Origin: Chionoecetes opilio
Taxonomy: Eukaryota > Arthropoda > Malacostraca > Decapoda > Majidae
Direction of reading: 5' to 3'
Assembly: GCA_016584305.1 (NCBI GenBank)
Contig: JACEEZ010024156.1
Location: forward strand, 99,827-163,826
DNA: 64,000 nucleotides
The position numbers were made by a program, and so were the translations under genes. Shown here piece after piece: positions 22,223 through 32,014 of this stretch. Numbering within the stretch: the first letter of the stretch is position 1; each line of letters begins with the position of its first letter. The notes beneath the pieces were generated by a model. That model was given only the letters and a program-made list of their open reading frames with translations, ran no database searches and was not told where the DNA came from.

Positions 22223-24615
22223 CCTTAAGTATTGACTTTCCTTCCTCCCTTACTATTCCTCACTCGCATCAACATCTCCTTTTCTGTAACACTGACATCA
22301 GAGGCGCCGCGTCGGGACTCGATATATAGGGTTATAATCATCATCCTAATTACTACTTATACATTATAATTATGTTCTTAATTATAAAGAAAAAAAATCA
22401 TGATAAAAAAATCTATAATATGAATGAAAATATGACCAGTAAGTAGGACGCCTTAATCGGCGAAGGACGAGCGAGCCCACGTGCGCACGTGAAATATGGC
22501 CCAGAGTTTGACTTGCGTGATATTGCTAGGGGTGTGGTCTCAAACCACACATCAAATGTCAACTTAATCGGTACAGCCATTTCTCAGCTATAGCAAGATA
22601 ACGTTGTCTGACACCCCTCACGGTGACCCCTCACCTGAGACAAAACATGTCAAGCACAAATAGGGATTGAATGGGGCTATCAGATGGCGAAGACCGCTTG
22701 TCAATCGGAAGCGGGATTCCAAAGATATAAGCTCCTGAAAAGCGTGATGGTCGGTCGGGTCAAGTCGGCCGCTAAGCGTGATGGTCGGTCGGGTCGGGTC
22801 GGCCGCTTAGTGAGAAAAATCCCGTATCCAGTGAGGACTCGCGAGCGCCTCGCGCTCGCTCGTAAAGAATGATAATGCTGATAATAATAATAATATCATT
22901 ATTACCATTATCATTGGCAATAATTGATATTATGATAATAATATAATAATAATAAAAATCCTATTAGGGCAATGGTTAGATATATATTATATGTATGTGT
23001 ATAATCTTAATATCTATATTAAGACAGGATGTCTGAGTGTCTGTGTGTCCTCTACCGGCGCCTGTCGGTCTGAGACACTGCCACCTTTTGATGACATTTT
23101 GCTGAACACGTAGCCACGCCATCCCATATGATGATGACGTGGATAGCCAGCCTGTGTGTTTGGAAACAACACTTGATGGTGACCGCGCTCCACAGGCCTG
23201 GGAGACATGGACGCCGGAAGCTGTGAGGTTCCGGTCAAAATCCTTATATGCTGCCGACGGAGAGGAGAGCGGCAGAACAACAGGAGACGCGTTACCTTGC
23301 GCTCCGATTCAAGACTCCTTCTGAGGGTTTGTGTGTACTCCACACACCTGAGGGTGTGAGCGTACTTGTCACGATATTAATTGTTCTGGCCCTGTCTATT
23401 AGACATTGGTTTCAATGGCTGTGTAAAGAACCGCGTGACATTACTATCGTAAAATCTTCACAAGTGTACATATATTATTATATATTTTTAATAGTATATT
23501 GTCTTACTCGAATCCTTTGGCACTTTACATACTTATAAATTACCTAAAGAACAGCTCGACCACGATTAGCCCAATACCACCTTATACCACTTCATTGATG
23601 TGTACTTCTGGGCAGCGAACCAAGTTACCTGCCTATCAAGAGGCATCGCAGGCAATCACCCCTACAGGTCAGTAACCTGTATCTACATGGTGTGATCCCG
23701 TTACCTTTAAAACAATCTAATTAAAAAGGGTAACAATGTCATTATTATTGTAATCAATATTATTAGTTATTATTATCATTATTAATATCACAATCATATC
23801 ACTTTTGTTAATATAAGTATCACCGTTATCATCATTATTATTACCGTCACGCGATTGCAATAATGAATACTACTACTACTACTACTTCTACTAGAAATAC
23901 TACTAATACTGTTGCTTGATAATATTCAATTCTATATAATTATTTATTGTTAATAATACAAGTTCTTATTTCCTTTCTCCTCTTTACACAAAACCGGTAT
24001 GAACTTCTCAATGACCGCAAAAATGTCCGTCCTTTCTTGAACTTGTCACAATGTGAATTTCTTACCTGGGTTCATTACAACAATGAATAGTCTGCGTTGT
24101 CCTCGCTACACACATGCCATGTCCCTCTCCGAGTCTCCGAGGCTCAGGGAGGCTTCGCCGGACTGAGGCGTGACGAACAAAACCTCTTTTTCCTTCAACA
24201 TTTACTTGTCTGGACGGAGCCGCCCTGCTAGAGTGGCTGGGATTCACCGTGTGCCTAGAACATGTTACTGATACTATTACAAGTATTGATATAATTGTAA
24301 TTACGGTACTGACAGTGCAAACATTACCATTACCATTATTATCATTAATTTTCATTACTTTTATTATCATCATCAACATTATCATTACGGGTGCTGGCAG
24401 CAAACGCAGCATCAACAATATCAGCACTCGTAGTTATAACATTGGCAGAGCCGGTGCCTTACTTAGTATTTATAACTAATGAATGCTGGTGCGTCGAGTT
24501 TTCTTCAGCTCTTGAAGTGAAGTTCATGAGCACAATAAGTCGATATTGTTTTTTATATTACTCGTAAGGCTGAACAGAACTGTTATAGCAGTGATGCAGG
24601 TGTCACTGGGGGTAA
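22222..24615. other. No supported gene; short local repeats only
   Basis: Contains a two-copy ~45-bp direct repeat with core GCGTGATGGTCGGTCGGGTC (about 22742-22812), a CACGTGCGCACGTG palindrome near 22480, AAT-rich patches (22870-22960) and a TAC/TTA-rich patch (23868-23915). Open frames at 23014-23343 (minus) and 24062-24427 (minus) show no domain I recognise. Confidence 0.5.
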
Positions 24616-24912
24616 ATGGGAGGCTTTCAAGGAGTTAGCACGCTCAGTTCAAAACCGAGAAGTCCTGGATTCCATCTCCGGGCGGAGCGGAGAAAGATAA
24701 GCGGTCTCTTTAAAACCCGAGCCCCTGTCCAGCCAGCAGTGAATGGGTACCGGGTGGTAGCCGGGGGTTGTGTCCCGCCTCTCGGGGTGGTGGCTTCGGC
24801 CAACACTAAGTACTTAGGAATCAAAATTAAAATGTTCGTAGATATGGAGGCGGGACCATACGAGTGTAGCTCATGCCCTGTAAGTTACAACTAGGTAAAT
24901 ACACACACACAC
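24616..24912 (+). mobile_element. tRNA(Met)-headed SINE, (CA)n-tailed copy
   Basis: The head has GTTAGCACGCTCAGTTCAAAACCGAG, which folds as an anticodon arm (stem CTCAG/CCGAG, 7-base loop), followed by a degenerate B box. The body is shared with the split SINE at 25885-26031 plus 30219-30366 and with 38329-38470. It ends with ACAACTAGGTAAATACACAC and a short CA run. Better-preserved copies have loop TTCATAA, that is a CAT anticodon, so the head derives from an initiator- or elongator-Met-like tRNA. Confidence 0.75.
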
Positions 24913-25017
24913 ATCTAGGCGGCTCGTAACCTCCATTCCAGACCAGAGGGCTTTGAGACTTCGTGTTGAAGCAGAGGTCGGGACGTGGTGAAGACGTTGC
25001 GGGTGACCATAATAGTC

Positions 25018-25296
25018 TTAAGGCCGGTTCCTACTAGCCCGCTTCTACGACCGCCGTTGCCGTACAACGCCCAACAATGACGTCACCATCATCACCGCTT
25101 GAGTGGTTGTAGTGGTAATCGGGCACAGTTTGCACCTCCGCTCGAGCGGACACCGCCGAGCTGGAGAGATGATTTTAATTTTGTACGGCAGCCGTACAGC
25201 GGTACGGCGGTGCGATCGATTTTTATGTGACGTCATTGTTGGGCGGTGAACGGCAACGGCGGCCGTAGAAGCGGGCTAGTGGGAAACGACCTTTAA
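25018..25296. mobile_element. TTAA-flanked MITE with long inverted repeats
   Basis: TTAA occurs at 25018-25021 and 25293-25296. Just inside are ~65-bp terminal inverted repeats sharing ACTAGCCCGCTTCTACG, CCGCCGTTGCCGT and CGCCCAACAATGACGTCAC or their complements. The total is ~270 bp with no coding capacity. A TTAA duplication is typical of piggyBac and Kolobok families, so this is probably a non-autonomous derivative of one of them. Confidence 0.85.
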
Positions 25297-25391
25297 CCGG
25301 AGCCACGAACGGACTAAGCAGGTGGTGGAAGAGAAAAGAGGGGGCGAAGGGGGCGGAACAGTCGCCCGAACGCCTGAAAGTGGTGGTTCTC

Positions 25392-25395
<4 letters not shown>

Positions 25396-25428
<33 letters not shown>

Positions 25429-25475
25429 TAAAATAATATAAAATATATATATATATATATTATATATATATATAT

Positions 25476-25508
<33 letters not shown>
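25396..25508. repeat. (TA)n microsatellite
   Basis: Nearly pure TA, interrupted by TATTATATTAAAATAATATAAA in the middle (given here in part). Self-complementary, so assembly length is uncertain. Confidence 0.92.
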
Positions 25509-25510
<2 letters not shown>

Positions 25511-25668
25511 GGGTTACCAAAGTTACCTTCCCCAGGTACTCATTTATCGACCAACCCCTCAAGGAAGGATGAACAGCTTAGCCCACAACAAAACACCTGG
25601 TACATATCATGAATAGTATGACCACATTAGGGTGAGGGGCACGCCCAACGATAAATCACGCACGCAAG

Positions 25669-25669
<1 letters not shown>

Positions 25670-25702
<33 letters not shown>

Positions 25703-25712
25703 ACACACACAC
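25670..25712 (+). repeat. (CA)n microsatellite
   Basis: About 20 CA units with one CC interruption. Confidence 0.9.
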
Positions 25713-25782
25713 AAGTGAGCAGGCAGAAAAACATGTTTGTGTTGTATAGTAATCAATTAAGCCGGAAGCTGGATCTGGAATA

Positions 25783-25893
25783 TATGTGTGTGTGAGTGTG
25801 AGTGTGAGTGTGAGTGCGTGTGCGGGTGCGTGTGCGTGTGCGTGTGCGTGTGCGCGTGCGCGTGCGCGTGTGCGCGTGTGCGCGTGCGCGTGT
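25783..25893 (+). repeat. (TGTGAG/TGTGCG)n tract
   Basis: A graded array: TGTGAG units, then GTGCGT, then GCGTGC. On the minus strand it is the CA-type tail of the adjoining SINE fragment, so it is probably an expanded and mutated SINE tail. Confidence 0.85.
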
Positions 25894-26031
25894 ACTCATC
25901 TAGTTGTATTTTACAGGGCCTGAGCTACACTCTTATCGCTCCGTCTCCATATCTAATTTTGTTTTGTTTTGCTTCCTTAGTGCTCAGTGTTGGGGAAAGC
26001 CACCACCGGGAGGCGGGTCACAACCTCCGTC
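25885..26031 (-). mobile_element. SINE, 3' half of a copy split by the 26036-30214 element
   Basis: The minus strand reads GTTGTGACCCGCCTCCCGG, then the gene-free body and the GAGTGTAGCTCAGGCCCTGT end with ACAACTAG, the same as the 3' part of the copy at 24616-24912. It stops at the TAAA before 26036. The missing 5' half of the same SINE lies at 30219-30366, beyond the TTAA, in the same orientation, so one SINE appears to have been split by a ~4.2-kb insertion. Confidence 0.8.
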
Positions 26032-26210
26032 TAAAGGCCCGTCTACACTATCAGTGGACACCTGTGGTTTTGGAGCATGGTAACGGCGTGTACCCGGAAA
26101 ATGATAGTGTAGACGCAAACAACTGAAGCACTATCCCTAACCGAGGCAGTTCGCACAGAAAAGTCTGCGTTGAACTAGACAGTTAATCTCCATGCCAGAC
26201 GTTCCGGTGT

Positions 26211-26242
26211 ATGGGTTATACAGTGTGAACTGTATAACCCAT
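26211..26242. repeat. Perfect 14-bp hairpin
   Basis: ATGGGTTATACAGT and its exact reverse complement, separated by GTGA. No run of T follows, so it is not a pol III terminator. Function unknown. Confidence 0.8.
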
Positions 26243-26599
26243 GTATATATTAGTAGAACTTTGATAGTTATGGAGCATACGGTCTGCAAATCCCTGGTCT
26301 GGTATTTATAATAAGGCTATGGATTCCCATAAGGTTCGACATAACATAAAGTTGCCCATAAGATCTCTATGTTATGGAGCACATTTCTGAATGGGTCTAG
26401 CAGTTCCTGCTGACATAACTTCCCTCTAAACGTAGCATTTACATTACCCTAAGATGTCTCTTAGATCATGAAATAACGCTTGAAATCAGTAAAATATGAG
26501 CAATCAATTATGTGAGAACCTTACGAACTGAAAATAAAGCAATTTTAAAGGATTAATTCATATATACGTGTCAATAACATCCCGTAGAAAAGTTTTACG

Positions 26600-27535
26600 C
26601 GGGAACGATGTAAATACTTGTCTCTCTCCTCTATAAATCTCTATAAATAACATGTTATATCTCCAAAAGTAATAGTAGAAGGGTGACGGAAGGAAACACA
26701 ACAGGTAAACCACGTAGTAAAGAAGGAGAAAGGAGCAAAAGCCAGGGAGGGAGTGATGACCAGACAGATACGGCAGTATACGTAGCTAGGTAAATATACT
26801 GCCGTATCTGTAGCTACGTATAATGCCGTATCTCTGCCTGATCATTACTTCCTCCTTGGCTATTGCTTCCTTTCTCCTTCTCCTTTACTATATGGTTTAC
26901 CTTGTGTGCATCCTTCCGTCACCCTTTCGCCATTACATTTGGAAATATGCTGTTATTTGGTACATTTCTAGCGTTTGCCCATACTCTCCCCCTTGCCCCA
27001 AACAAGCTTGGGGACCTATGGGAATGCGGGGTTTGAGGGTGGGGACTAAATAATGCGTCGAAAACACGTATTTTTGGAGTTGTGTAGGAGTCAAAATTAC
27101 CTATATCTAGGGTAATTTTTCCTTGGTAAATATCCTAACTTAGCGATAATTACCCGATAATCTAACCTAACCTAATGGGGCCCCTCGACACCCCCGGTAC
27201 CTTAATTTTTTTTTACCTTACTTCTTAGTGGGAGGGGTGGGGGAGGGTGGGGTGGACTCGATACTCCGGTCATTCTGTTTGTGAGGATCGTCAGCAGGTC
27301 CACACGTTTCTTGACTGAAAAATCCAGTAAATTTTCCCTAGATCTAGGGAATTTTACGCCACTATCTAACTCAAAAACTGTGGTTGCAACGCACATTTTG
27401 TACCCCAACCAAATATCCCGCATTCCCCCCAAGGTCCCCAAACTTGTTTTGGGGGAGAGGTGGGAGTATGGGCAAACACTACAATAATACCTGTTATTTA
27501 TAGGGAGGAGAAAGACAAGTGTTTACGTGCGTCTC
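26600..27535. repeat. Compound inverted-repeat (foldback) complex
   Basis: There are two nested palindromic relations. An inner palindrome pairs ~26665-26795 with ~26800-26943, with shared blocks GGTGACGGAAGGA, GGTAAACC, GAAGGAGAAAGGAGCAA and ATACGGCAGTATACGTAGCTA or complements. An outer relation pairs ~26945-27035 with ~27405-27485 (GTTTGCCCATACTC, CCAAACAAGCTTGGGGACC). A further match pairs ~26605-26660 with ~27487-27525. No coding function; it resembles a foldback or MITE cluster. Confidence 0.7.
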
Positions 27536-27634
27536 ACTCTTCTTCCTTTTGTGACCTGCATCGCCTCTGCTTTTCTTCCCTTGCCGCGGACACTTTTCAA
27601 TGAGGATTGGGCTTTAGTTAGAAAGTTAAAACGT

Positions 27635-27737
27635 GGAGTTAGGTTAGGTTAGTGAATCTAAAGGTGGAGTTAGGTTAGTGAATATAAAGGTGGGGTTAGG
27701 TTAATGGGTCTAAAGGTGGGGTTAGGTTAGTTAATTT
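27635..27737 (+). repeat. 26-bp tandem repeat containing TTAGG
   Basis: Four imperfect units of the form AAAGGTGGRGTTAGGTTAGT followed by GAATCT or similar. Each carries one or two TTAGG-like pentamers. Confidence 0.85.
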
Positions 27738-28239
27738 CATATGTCCTATACGCTTCTTACTAAAAACATTTGATATCTCCAAAGTAATGATTTGCGACAG
27801 AAACTCATTGAGAGTTTCTTAGAATCCATTAAGGTAACCAGAAAGCACACTCCCGTGTACGGAATTCTGGTCCTAGTGTAAAAAATTTACCTTGTATTAC
27901 CAAGTATTACATTTTTGTTTTTCCGGAAGTAGTATCTCCACTACGTGCTGAAGCTGAAATGATAGCCCTCCAGAAGGTAGATATGGCTGCGTAGGTAAAA
28001 CAAATTTTTATCTTCATTTCTGCAAAAACAAGAGCAAAATTTATTATAAACATATCAATACTAAATAGAAAATAATAATGCCTTCGAAAAATGTTGTGTC
28101 AAATAAACAATAAAAACCCTTTATTCATCCTTTTCATCTATTAGTAGAAGTGGAACCGTCGTCGAAAATTTCCGTCAGCGAGAATTCTCGGTTGTTGTCT
28201 CGCCGAGAATTTGAGTATACGAGAGTATTACCATGGACG

Positions 28240-28555
28240 GCCTTGGGCAAGTATTTTCCCTGTCCACTCCAGCTGCTCCATGGTCATCACTGCAGCAGCT
28301 GCACTGTTCAGTGCCTACTGCATCTTGCCAGTGGCGAGGAAACAATGTTATTATAATTTTCATTCCCGCTGTCAGTGTATGGTTCCTTTTATATTTACTC
28401 TGGAGGAATGCATTCACGAGAGTGGCATACATAATTCCCTCATGGTTCAGCCGATACCTCTTGACAATTTCTTCGTCATTCAATTAGCCAAGAACGTCTC
28501 TTCTGGCACGAAAATGCCTGGGTTGGCGCTGGCGGAAGAGTTGTTTTGCTGCCAT
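28240..28555 (-). pseudogene. PIF/Harbinger transposase, N-terminal fragment
   Basis: On the minus strand an ATG at 28555 opens MAAKQLFRQR, then after an in-frame TAA comes LNDEEIVKRYRLNHEGIM, then a linker and KRNHTLTAGMKIIITL. After a one-base shift follows FLATGKMQ. This order (DEE.. RYR....I, then RNH.L....K....L.FLATG) is the conserved N-terminal region of Harbinger (HARBI1-like) transposases, upstream of the DDE nuclease. The nuclease domain is not visible. The premature stop and frameshift make it a pseudogene. Its position just inside the right inverted repeat agrees with the parent element's orientation. Confidence 0.75.
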
Positions 28556-29031
28556 GTTGACGGCTTATGTCAACATAAGGGTCCTTATGGGACCTCCGGA
28601 CATCCCATAGCGCTTATGGGGAACTTTATGGAAAAACACGAGCACTTATGGAGATTTTCGGTGACTTATGGCGAACTTCGCCATTTTGTCTGCTTATGGG
28701 AAACCCATAAGCTATTATAAATACGGGCCCAGGGATGTACCTGGTACCGTGGTACGTATGTACGATGTACCGTATTATTCTACAGGGTTGATAATGGCCC
28801 ATGTTATCTGGCACAACTGCACGCCAGTACCTATCGCTCAACCAACACGGGCAGCAGCTACCCGCACACTGGACTGGATAGGGGAGAACGTAGGGGACTC
28901 TGTACAGTATGAACGGGCAAACTCATGGAAGTAGTATGGGTGGAGGCGCCCTCAGCCGCGTGGGTTGAAGTCGGTGACTGTCAGTCAGCCATCTTGCTGT
29001 GGGCTAAGGCAGCCCATATAACTCTACTGCC

Positions 29032-29256
29032 TTCCTTCCCTCCTTTTCTCCATCCCTCCTTCTCTCCTTCCCTCCCTCCCTTCCTTCCCTTCTTCCCTCC
29101 CATATCCCTCCTTCCCTCCCATCCCTCCTTCCCTCCTTCCCTCCTTCGCTCCCTCCCTGCCTCCCTTACTTCCCTCCTTCCCTCCCTCCCTCCCTTCCTT
29201 CCTCCTTCTCTCCTTCCCTCCTTCTCTCCCTCCCTCCCTCCCTTACTTCCCACCTT
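29032..29256 (+). repeat. Polypyrimidine (CCTT/CCCT)n tract
   Basis: About 220 bp of C and T only, in CCTTCCCTCC-type units, so one strand is all pyrimidine. It lies ~200 bp upstream of the THAP exon. Nearly identical to 37139-37367. Confidence 0.9.
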
Positions 29257-29269
29257 CCCGATTTTTGTC

Positions 29270-29314
29270 CACGTGAACACTTTAATAATTAATGGGAGGG
29301 ACATGCTGACGTCA
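29270..29314 (+). promoter_or_regulatory. Possible promoter sites: E-box and CRE
   Basis: A perfect E-box CACGTG (29270-29275) and a perfect cAMP-response palindrome TGACGTCA (29307-29314) lie 145-190 bp before the THAP exon's ATG, downstream of the polypyrimidine tract. Both are retained in the second copy (37378-37383 and 37415-37422). That they drive this exon is inference. Confidence 0.35.
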
Positions 29315-29458
29315 CCTAGAATAGAGGGATAGTGATGAAGTGCACTTTTAAGGGTTGAGTTTTTATGTGGAGAGAAATAGACGAGCAGCGCTTCCCTACG
29401 TCAACAGTACTATACGTTCACTTCCACAGCAGGAGTGTCGTTCCTTGTGTGTTCTGCT

Positions 29459-29535
29459 ATGGTGAATAGCTGTGTTGCATTTGGGTGCAATGAAAGAGCG
29501 TACAAAACATCTGACCCATCCATTACATTTCACCA
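29459..29535 (+). CDS. THAP zinc-finger domain, first coding exon (partial gene)
   Basis: The ATG at 29459 opens MVNSCVAFGCNERAYK followed by TSDPSITFH. This is the N-terminus of a THAP domain: Met-x-x-x-Cys, x4, Cys, then the Asn-Arg-like turn and the S/T-F-H motif. THAP domains are C2CH zinc fingers that bind DNA and occur in host regulators and in P-type and Kolobok-type transposases. The exon ends CACCA followed by a consensus donor GTAAGT at 29536, the usual place for a first intron in THAP genes. No downstream exon (with the FP and second C/H ligands) was found before the end of the host element at 30214. The exon may therefore be an orphan or the gene may have lost its remainder. The second copy differs by Tyr to Asn at residue 15. 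Confidence 0.65.
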
Positions 29536-30214
29536 GTAAGTTATTCATTTGTTGTTTTATAAAATTATGTTTCAAATAACGTGCATATATTTGATAGACA
29601 AAGACAGTGACCTTGTTAGAAAAGTGTGATAACTACTGCACCACTGGGTTGGCAATTGTGTTACTGATAGTAATAATAGTGGCGGTAGCTTTAGTAATAG
29701 TATATAAGTGTTAGCGATTGTGTTCGTAGGGTTTATACTAGCATTATTTAGTGGTACGTAAATCTATTCAATATATAAAATGTAGTTTTAAGAACATGAT
29801 GTCATGTATAATATGTAATGATATAATATGTAATATGGACCCAATATGCAAAAATATGCAATAATATAAAATAATATGCAATAATATGATATGTAATATA
29901 TGGTTAGCAGTAACACAGAAGTATAATTTCACACACCATGATATCTTTAAAGTGCAAACAGTGTACAAAGTGAAAAGAAAGAGTGGGTATCTCAGTCACC
30001 CAGTGCGTGACATTGCCCACAGCAGTGTGGCGGACGGGGGAGAAAAGTGGCTTCACCAGAAACACAGGCCGCGCGGCTGGGGGCGCTTCCATTCATATTT
30101 CCTCCAAGGGCAAACTGTGGTCGGGGGTCTTGCCATCCTTCACCACCATCCCTCAAAATTGCTGAGTTGCGTGCTCGAGCACCATAGGTAGCCACTGATA
30201 GTGTAGACGGGCCC
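29536..30214. other. AT-rich non-coding sequence inside the TTAA element
   Basis: If the THAP exon is spliced, this is intron or element 3' region. It contains a run of ATATGCAATAATATG-type short repeats (about 29815-29900). No acceptor-exon pair with THAP sequence was recognised. Confidence 0.5.
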
Positions 30215-30218
30215 TTAA

Positions 30219-30366
30219 CGCCCGGAAACTCATTTACTGCTGGGTGGACAGGGCTTGGGTTTTAAGGAAACTCCCCATCCCCTTTTCCGCTCCGCCCGGG
30301 GATCGAACCTGGGACCTTCTGGGTTATGAACCGAGCGTGCTAACCACTACACTATATACGGAGTAC
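30219..30366 (-). mobile_element. SINE, tRNA(Met)-like head (5' half of split copy)
   Basis: The minus strand reads TATAGTGTAGTGGTTAGCAC (A box), then an anticodon arm with loop TTCATAA (CAT), then a B box GGTTCGATCCC. CTCCG and CGGAG at the two ends can pair as an acceptor stem. Unlike a real tRNA gene it continues into a SINE body, and one base in the arm region differs from the second copy. It ends at the TTAA of the 26036-30214 element. Confidence 0.8.
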
Positions 30367-30374
30367 CCTTGTGT

Positions 30375-30501
30375 ATGTTGTGTTTTGTGGGTGTGTGTGT
30401 GTGTGTGTTTTTGTGGTGGGGTGTGTGTGTGTGTGTGTGTGTAAATGTGATTACGTGTGTGGTGTATGTGTTGTGTGTGAGTGTATGTATGTGTGTATGT
30501 G
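30375..30501 (+). repeat. (TG)n microsatellite, imperfect
   Basis: TG tract with TTTTTGTGGTGGGG and ATGTGATTACG interruptions. The equivalent tract in the second copy (38478-38607) is longer and purer. Confidence 0.9.
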
Positions 30502-32005
30502 TAGCGGTTCCCCCCTACAAACCGCTAGGAGGGGAGTTTGTAGCAGTCTGTCCTACAAAACTACATTCGCTCTTACACTACTCCACAAGGAAAAACGTGT
30601 GGTTGCAGCCCCAACTATTATAACTTTTATTTTTATTAATTTTCATTATTCATGTATAATTTCATACCCTTATTTTAGTTTTTAATGTAACTATAATTAA
30701 CCAACATGTAATCACCATCTCAACATTCACCCCTTACTCAGCGCGCACTGCATTAGCGCGCTGACCCAAAGACTACTCTATACTGGACTTGCTACTCGCG
30801 CCCCGCGACAAACCGCCCATGACCAGTGGAGGCCAGTTTTGCGATTCCTGCCATTTTAGAACTCACCCTATTTCCCTTCCTAAGGTTTTTTCAGTATATA
30901 TGATATACCGTTATCTTCGTAACTGTTTGTTCTATAATATTTTCAAATAAAAAACAGTAAAAAACACTAAAGAATGCCATTATGAGAGTGAAGAAATATG
31001 CATGACCTCAATATATACTTAAACTCTTCGCCATTTAATATTTTGCGAGAAAACATTTAGATGCTAGCGATAGAAAGAAGCGGATTTTCATTAGCTTTCC
31101 ATTGATATATTTCGTTTTCTGATAAATGAATTACCACCATGCCTAAATGAGCGTTAACTAAAAAAATAACATCATCTATCGTATCGGCAAGTAAAAAAAG
31201 TGTTCCATGAATACAGTAGACTATGGCATATCAGTATAAATGATACACTGTTTGTTCGTGAATGTTTGTTCTATAAAATTTATCAAATAAAAAACTATAA
31301 AATACACAAAAGAAATTCCATTATGAGACTGAAGAAATTGCATGACCTTATATTCATTTAAACTCATCGCAATTTGATATTTTGCGTGAAGACTTTTACA
31401 TGCAACATATCAATAGAAGCGGAATTTAATTAGCTTTCCATTGCTATATTTCATTTTCTGATAAATGAATTTAAACCATGCATAAATTAGCGTTAACTAA
31501 ATAAATAACATCATCCATCGGGTAATTATCCCGATAGATGATGTTATTTTTTTAGTTTAAAGCTAATTTATGCATGGTTAAGTTTCATTTATCAGAAAAC
31601 TAAATATAGCAATGGAAAGCTAAGGAAATCCGCTTTTTTTATCGCTAGCATCTAAAATGTTTCTCGCAAAATATTAAATGGGGATGAGTTCAAGTGAATA
31701 TTAAGTTCATGCTATTTCTTAACTCTCTCATAATGGCATTTCTTTATTGCATTTTACTGTTTTTTATTTGATAATATTATAGAACAAAGATTTACGAAGA
31801 TAACGGTATATCATATATACTGATAACCATAGGAAGGGAAAAGGGAGTGATGTTCGAAATGGCAGGAATCGCAAAACTGGCCTCCACTGGAAATAGCCCA
31901 AAATGAGTAGCAAGTCCAGTATAGAGTAGTCTTTGGCTGACCTTAAACCAATGTAATATTTATTGTTCAAATCTGTTTTTTTCATTTATGTTGATGTTTT
32001 TCAAG
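30502..32005 (+). repeat. Dispersed ~340-bp repeat, interrupted by a foldback element
   Basis: The sequence 30502-30766 plus 31936-32005 matches 51112-51440. It begins TAGCGGTTCC and contains pairable CTACAAAC/GTTTGTAG motifs and a 9-bp inverted repeat TCAGCGCGC/GCGCGCTGA. The 51-kb copy lacks the interruption. The family could be a solo LTR or MITE; I cannot place it. Confidence 0.7.
30767..31935. mobile_element. 1.17-kb foldback transposon with 7-bp target duplication
   Basis: Ends CAAAGACTACTC...GAGTAGTCTTTG are flanked by GCTGACC on both sides (30760-30766 and 31936-31942). The two halves are long inverted arms (over 300 bp, e.g. GGCCAGTTTTGCGATTCCTG, ATATGATATACCGTTATCTT and complements) meeting near 31520. 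The left arm also holds two related sub-repeats (about 30930-31200 and 31240-31500). The same dispersed repeat at 51372-51378 has a single GCTGACC, i.e. the empty site. No transposase is encoded, so mobility must come from elsewhere. Confidence 0.85.
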
Positions 32006-32014
32006 TAAAAGTTA

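Larger units (their letters stand above)
26290..28736 (-). mobile_element. PIF/Harbinger-like DNA transposon, decayed
   Basis: The left end reads ATCCCTGG then TCTGGTATTTATAATA. The reverse complement of the right end reads ATCCCTGG then GCCCGTATTTATAATA, giving imperfect terminal inverted repeats of at least 40 bp. Both ends carry several subterminal CCATAAG/CTTATGG motifs, as expected for transposase-binding sites. A minus-strand Harbinger transposase N-terminus lies ~180 bp inside the right end. No 3-bp TWA duplication could be confirmed. The interior 26600-27535 contains a large inverted-repeat complex that may be a further insertion. Confidence 0.65.
26036..30214. mobile_element. TTAA-type DNA transposon (Kolobok-like or piggyBac-like), carrying a THAP exon
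   Basis: The left end begins GGCCCGTCTACACTATCAG and the right end is its reverse complement. Similarity continues imperfectly for ~45 bp (ACCT.TGGT....GAGCA). The flanks are TAAA (26032-26035) and TTAA (30215-30218), and beyond them lie the two halves of one SINE, which gives an independent reconstruction of the empty site. TTAA duplications are used by piggyBac and Kolobok. Kolobok transposases are known to carry THAP DNA-binding domains, and a THAP exon lies inside at 29459-29535, so Kolobok is the better guess. Without the nested Harbinger element (26290-28736) it is ~1.7 kb, too short for a complete transposase, so probably an internally deleted copy. The TIR core also recurs inverted at 26101-26115, so a small 80-bp element at the left end is an alternative. 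Confidence 0.65.

Noticed and set aside
28211..28720. A 169-codon plus-strand ORF
   Set aside because: It is antisense to the Harbinger transposase fragment, which has recognisable motifs. The plus frame has none.
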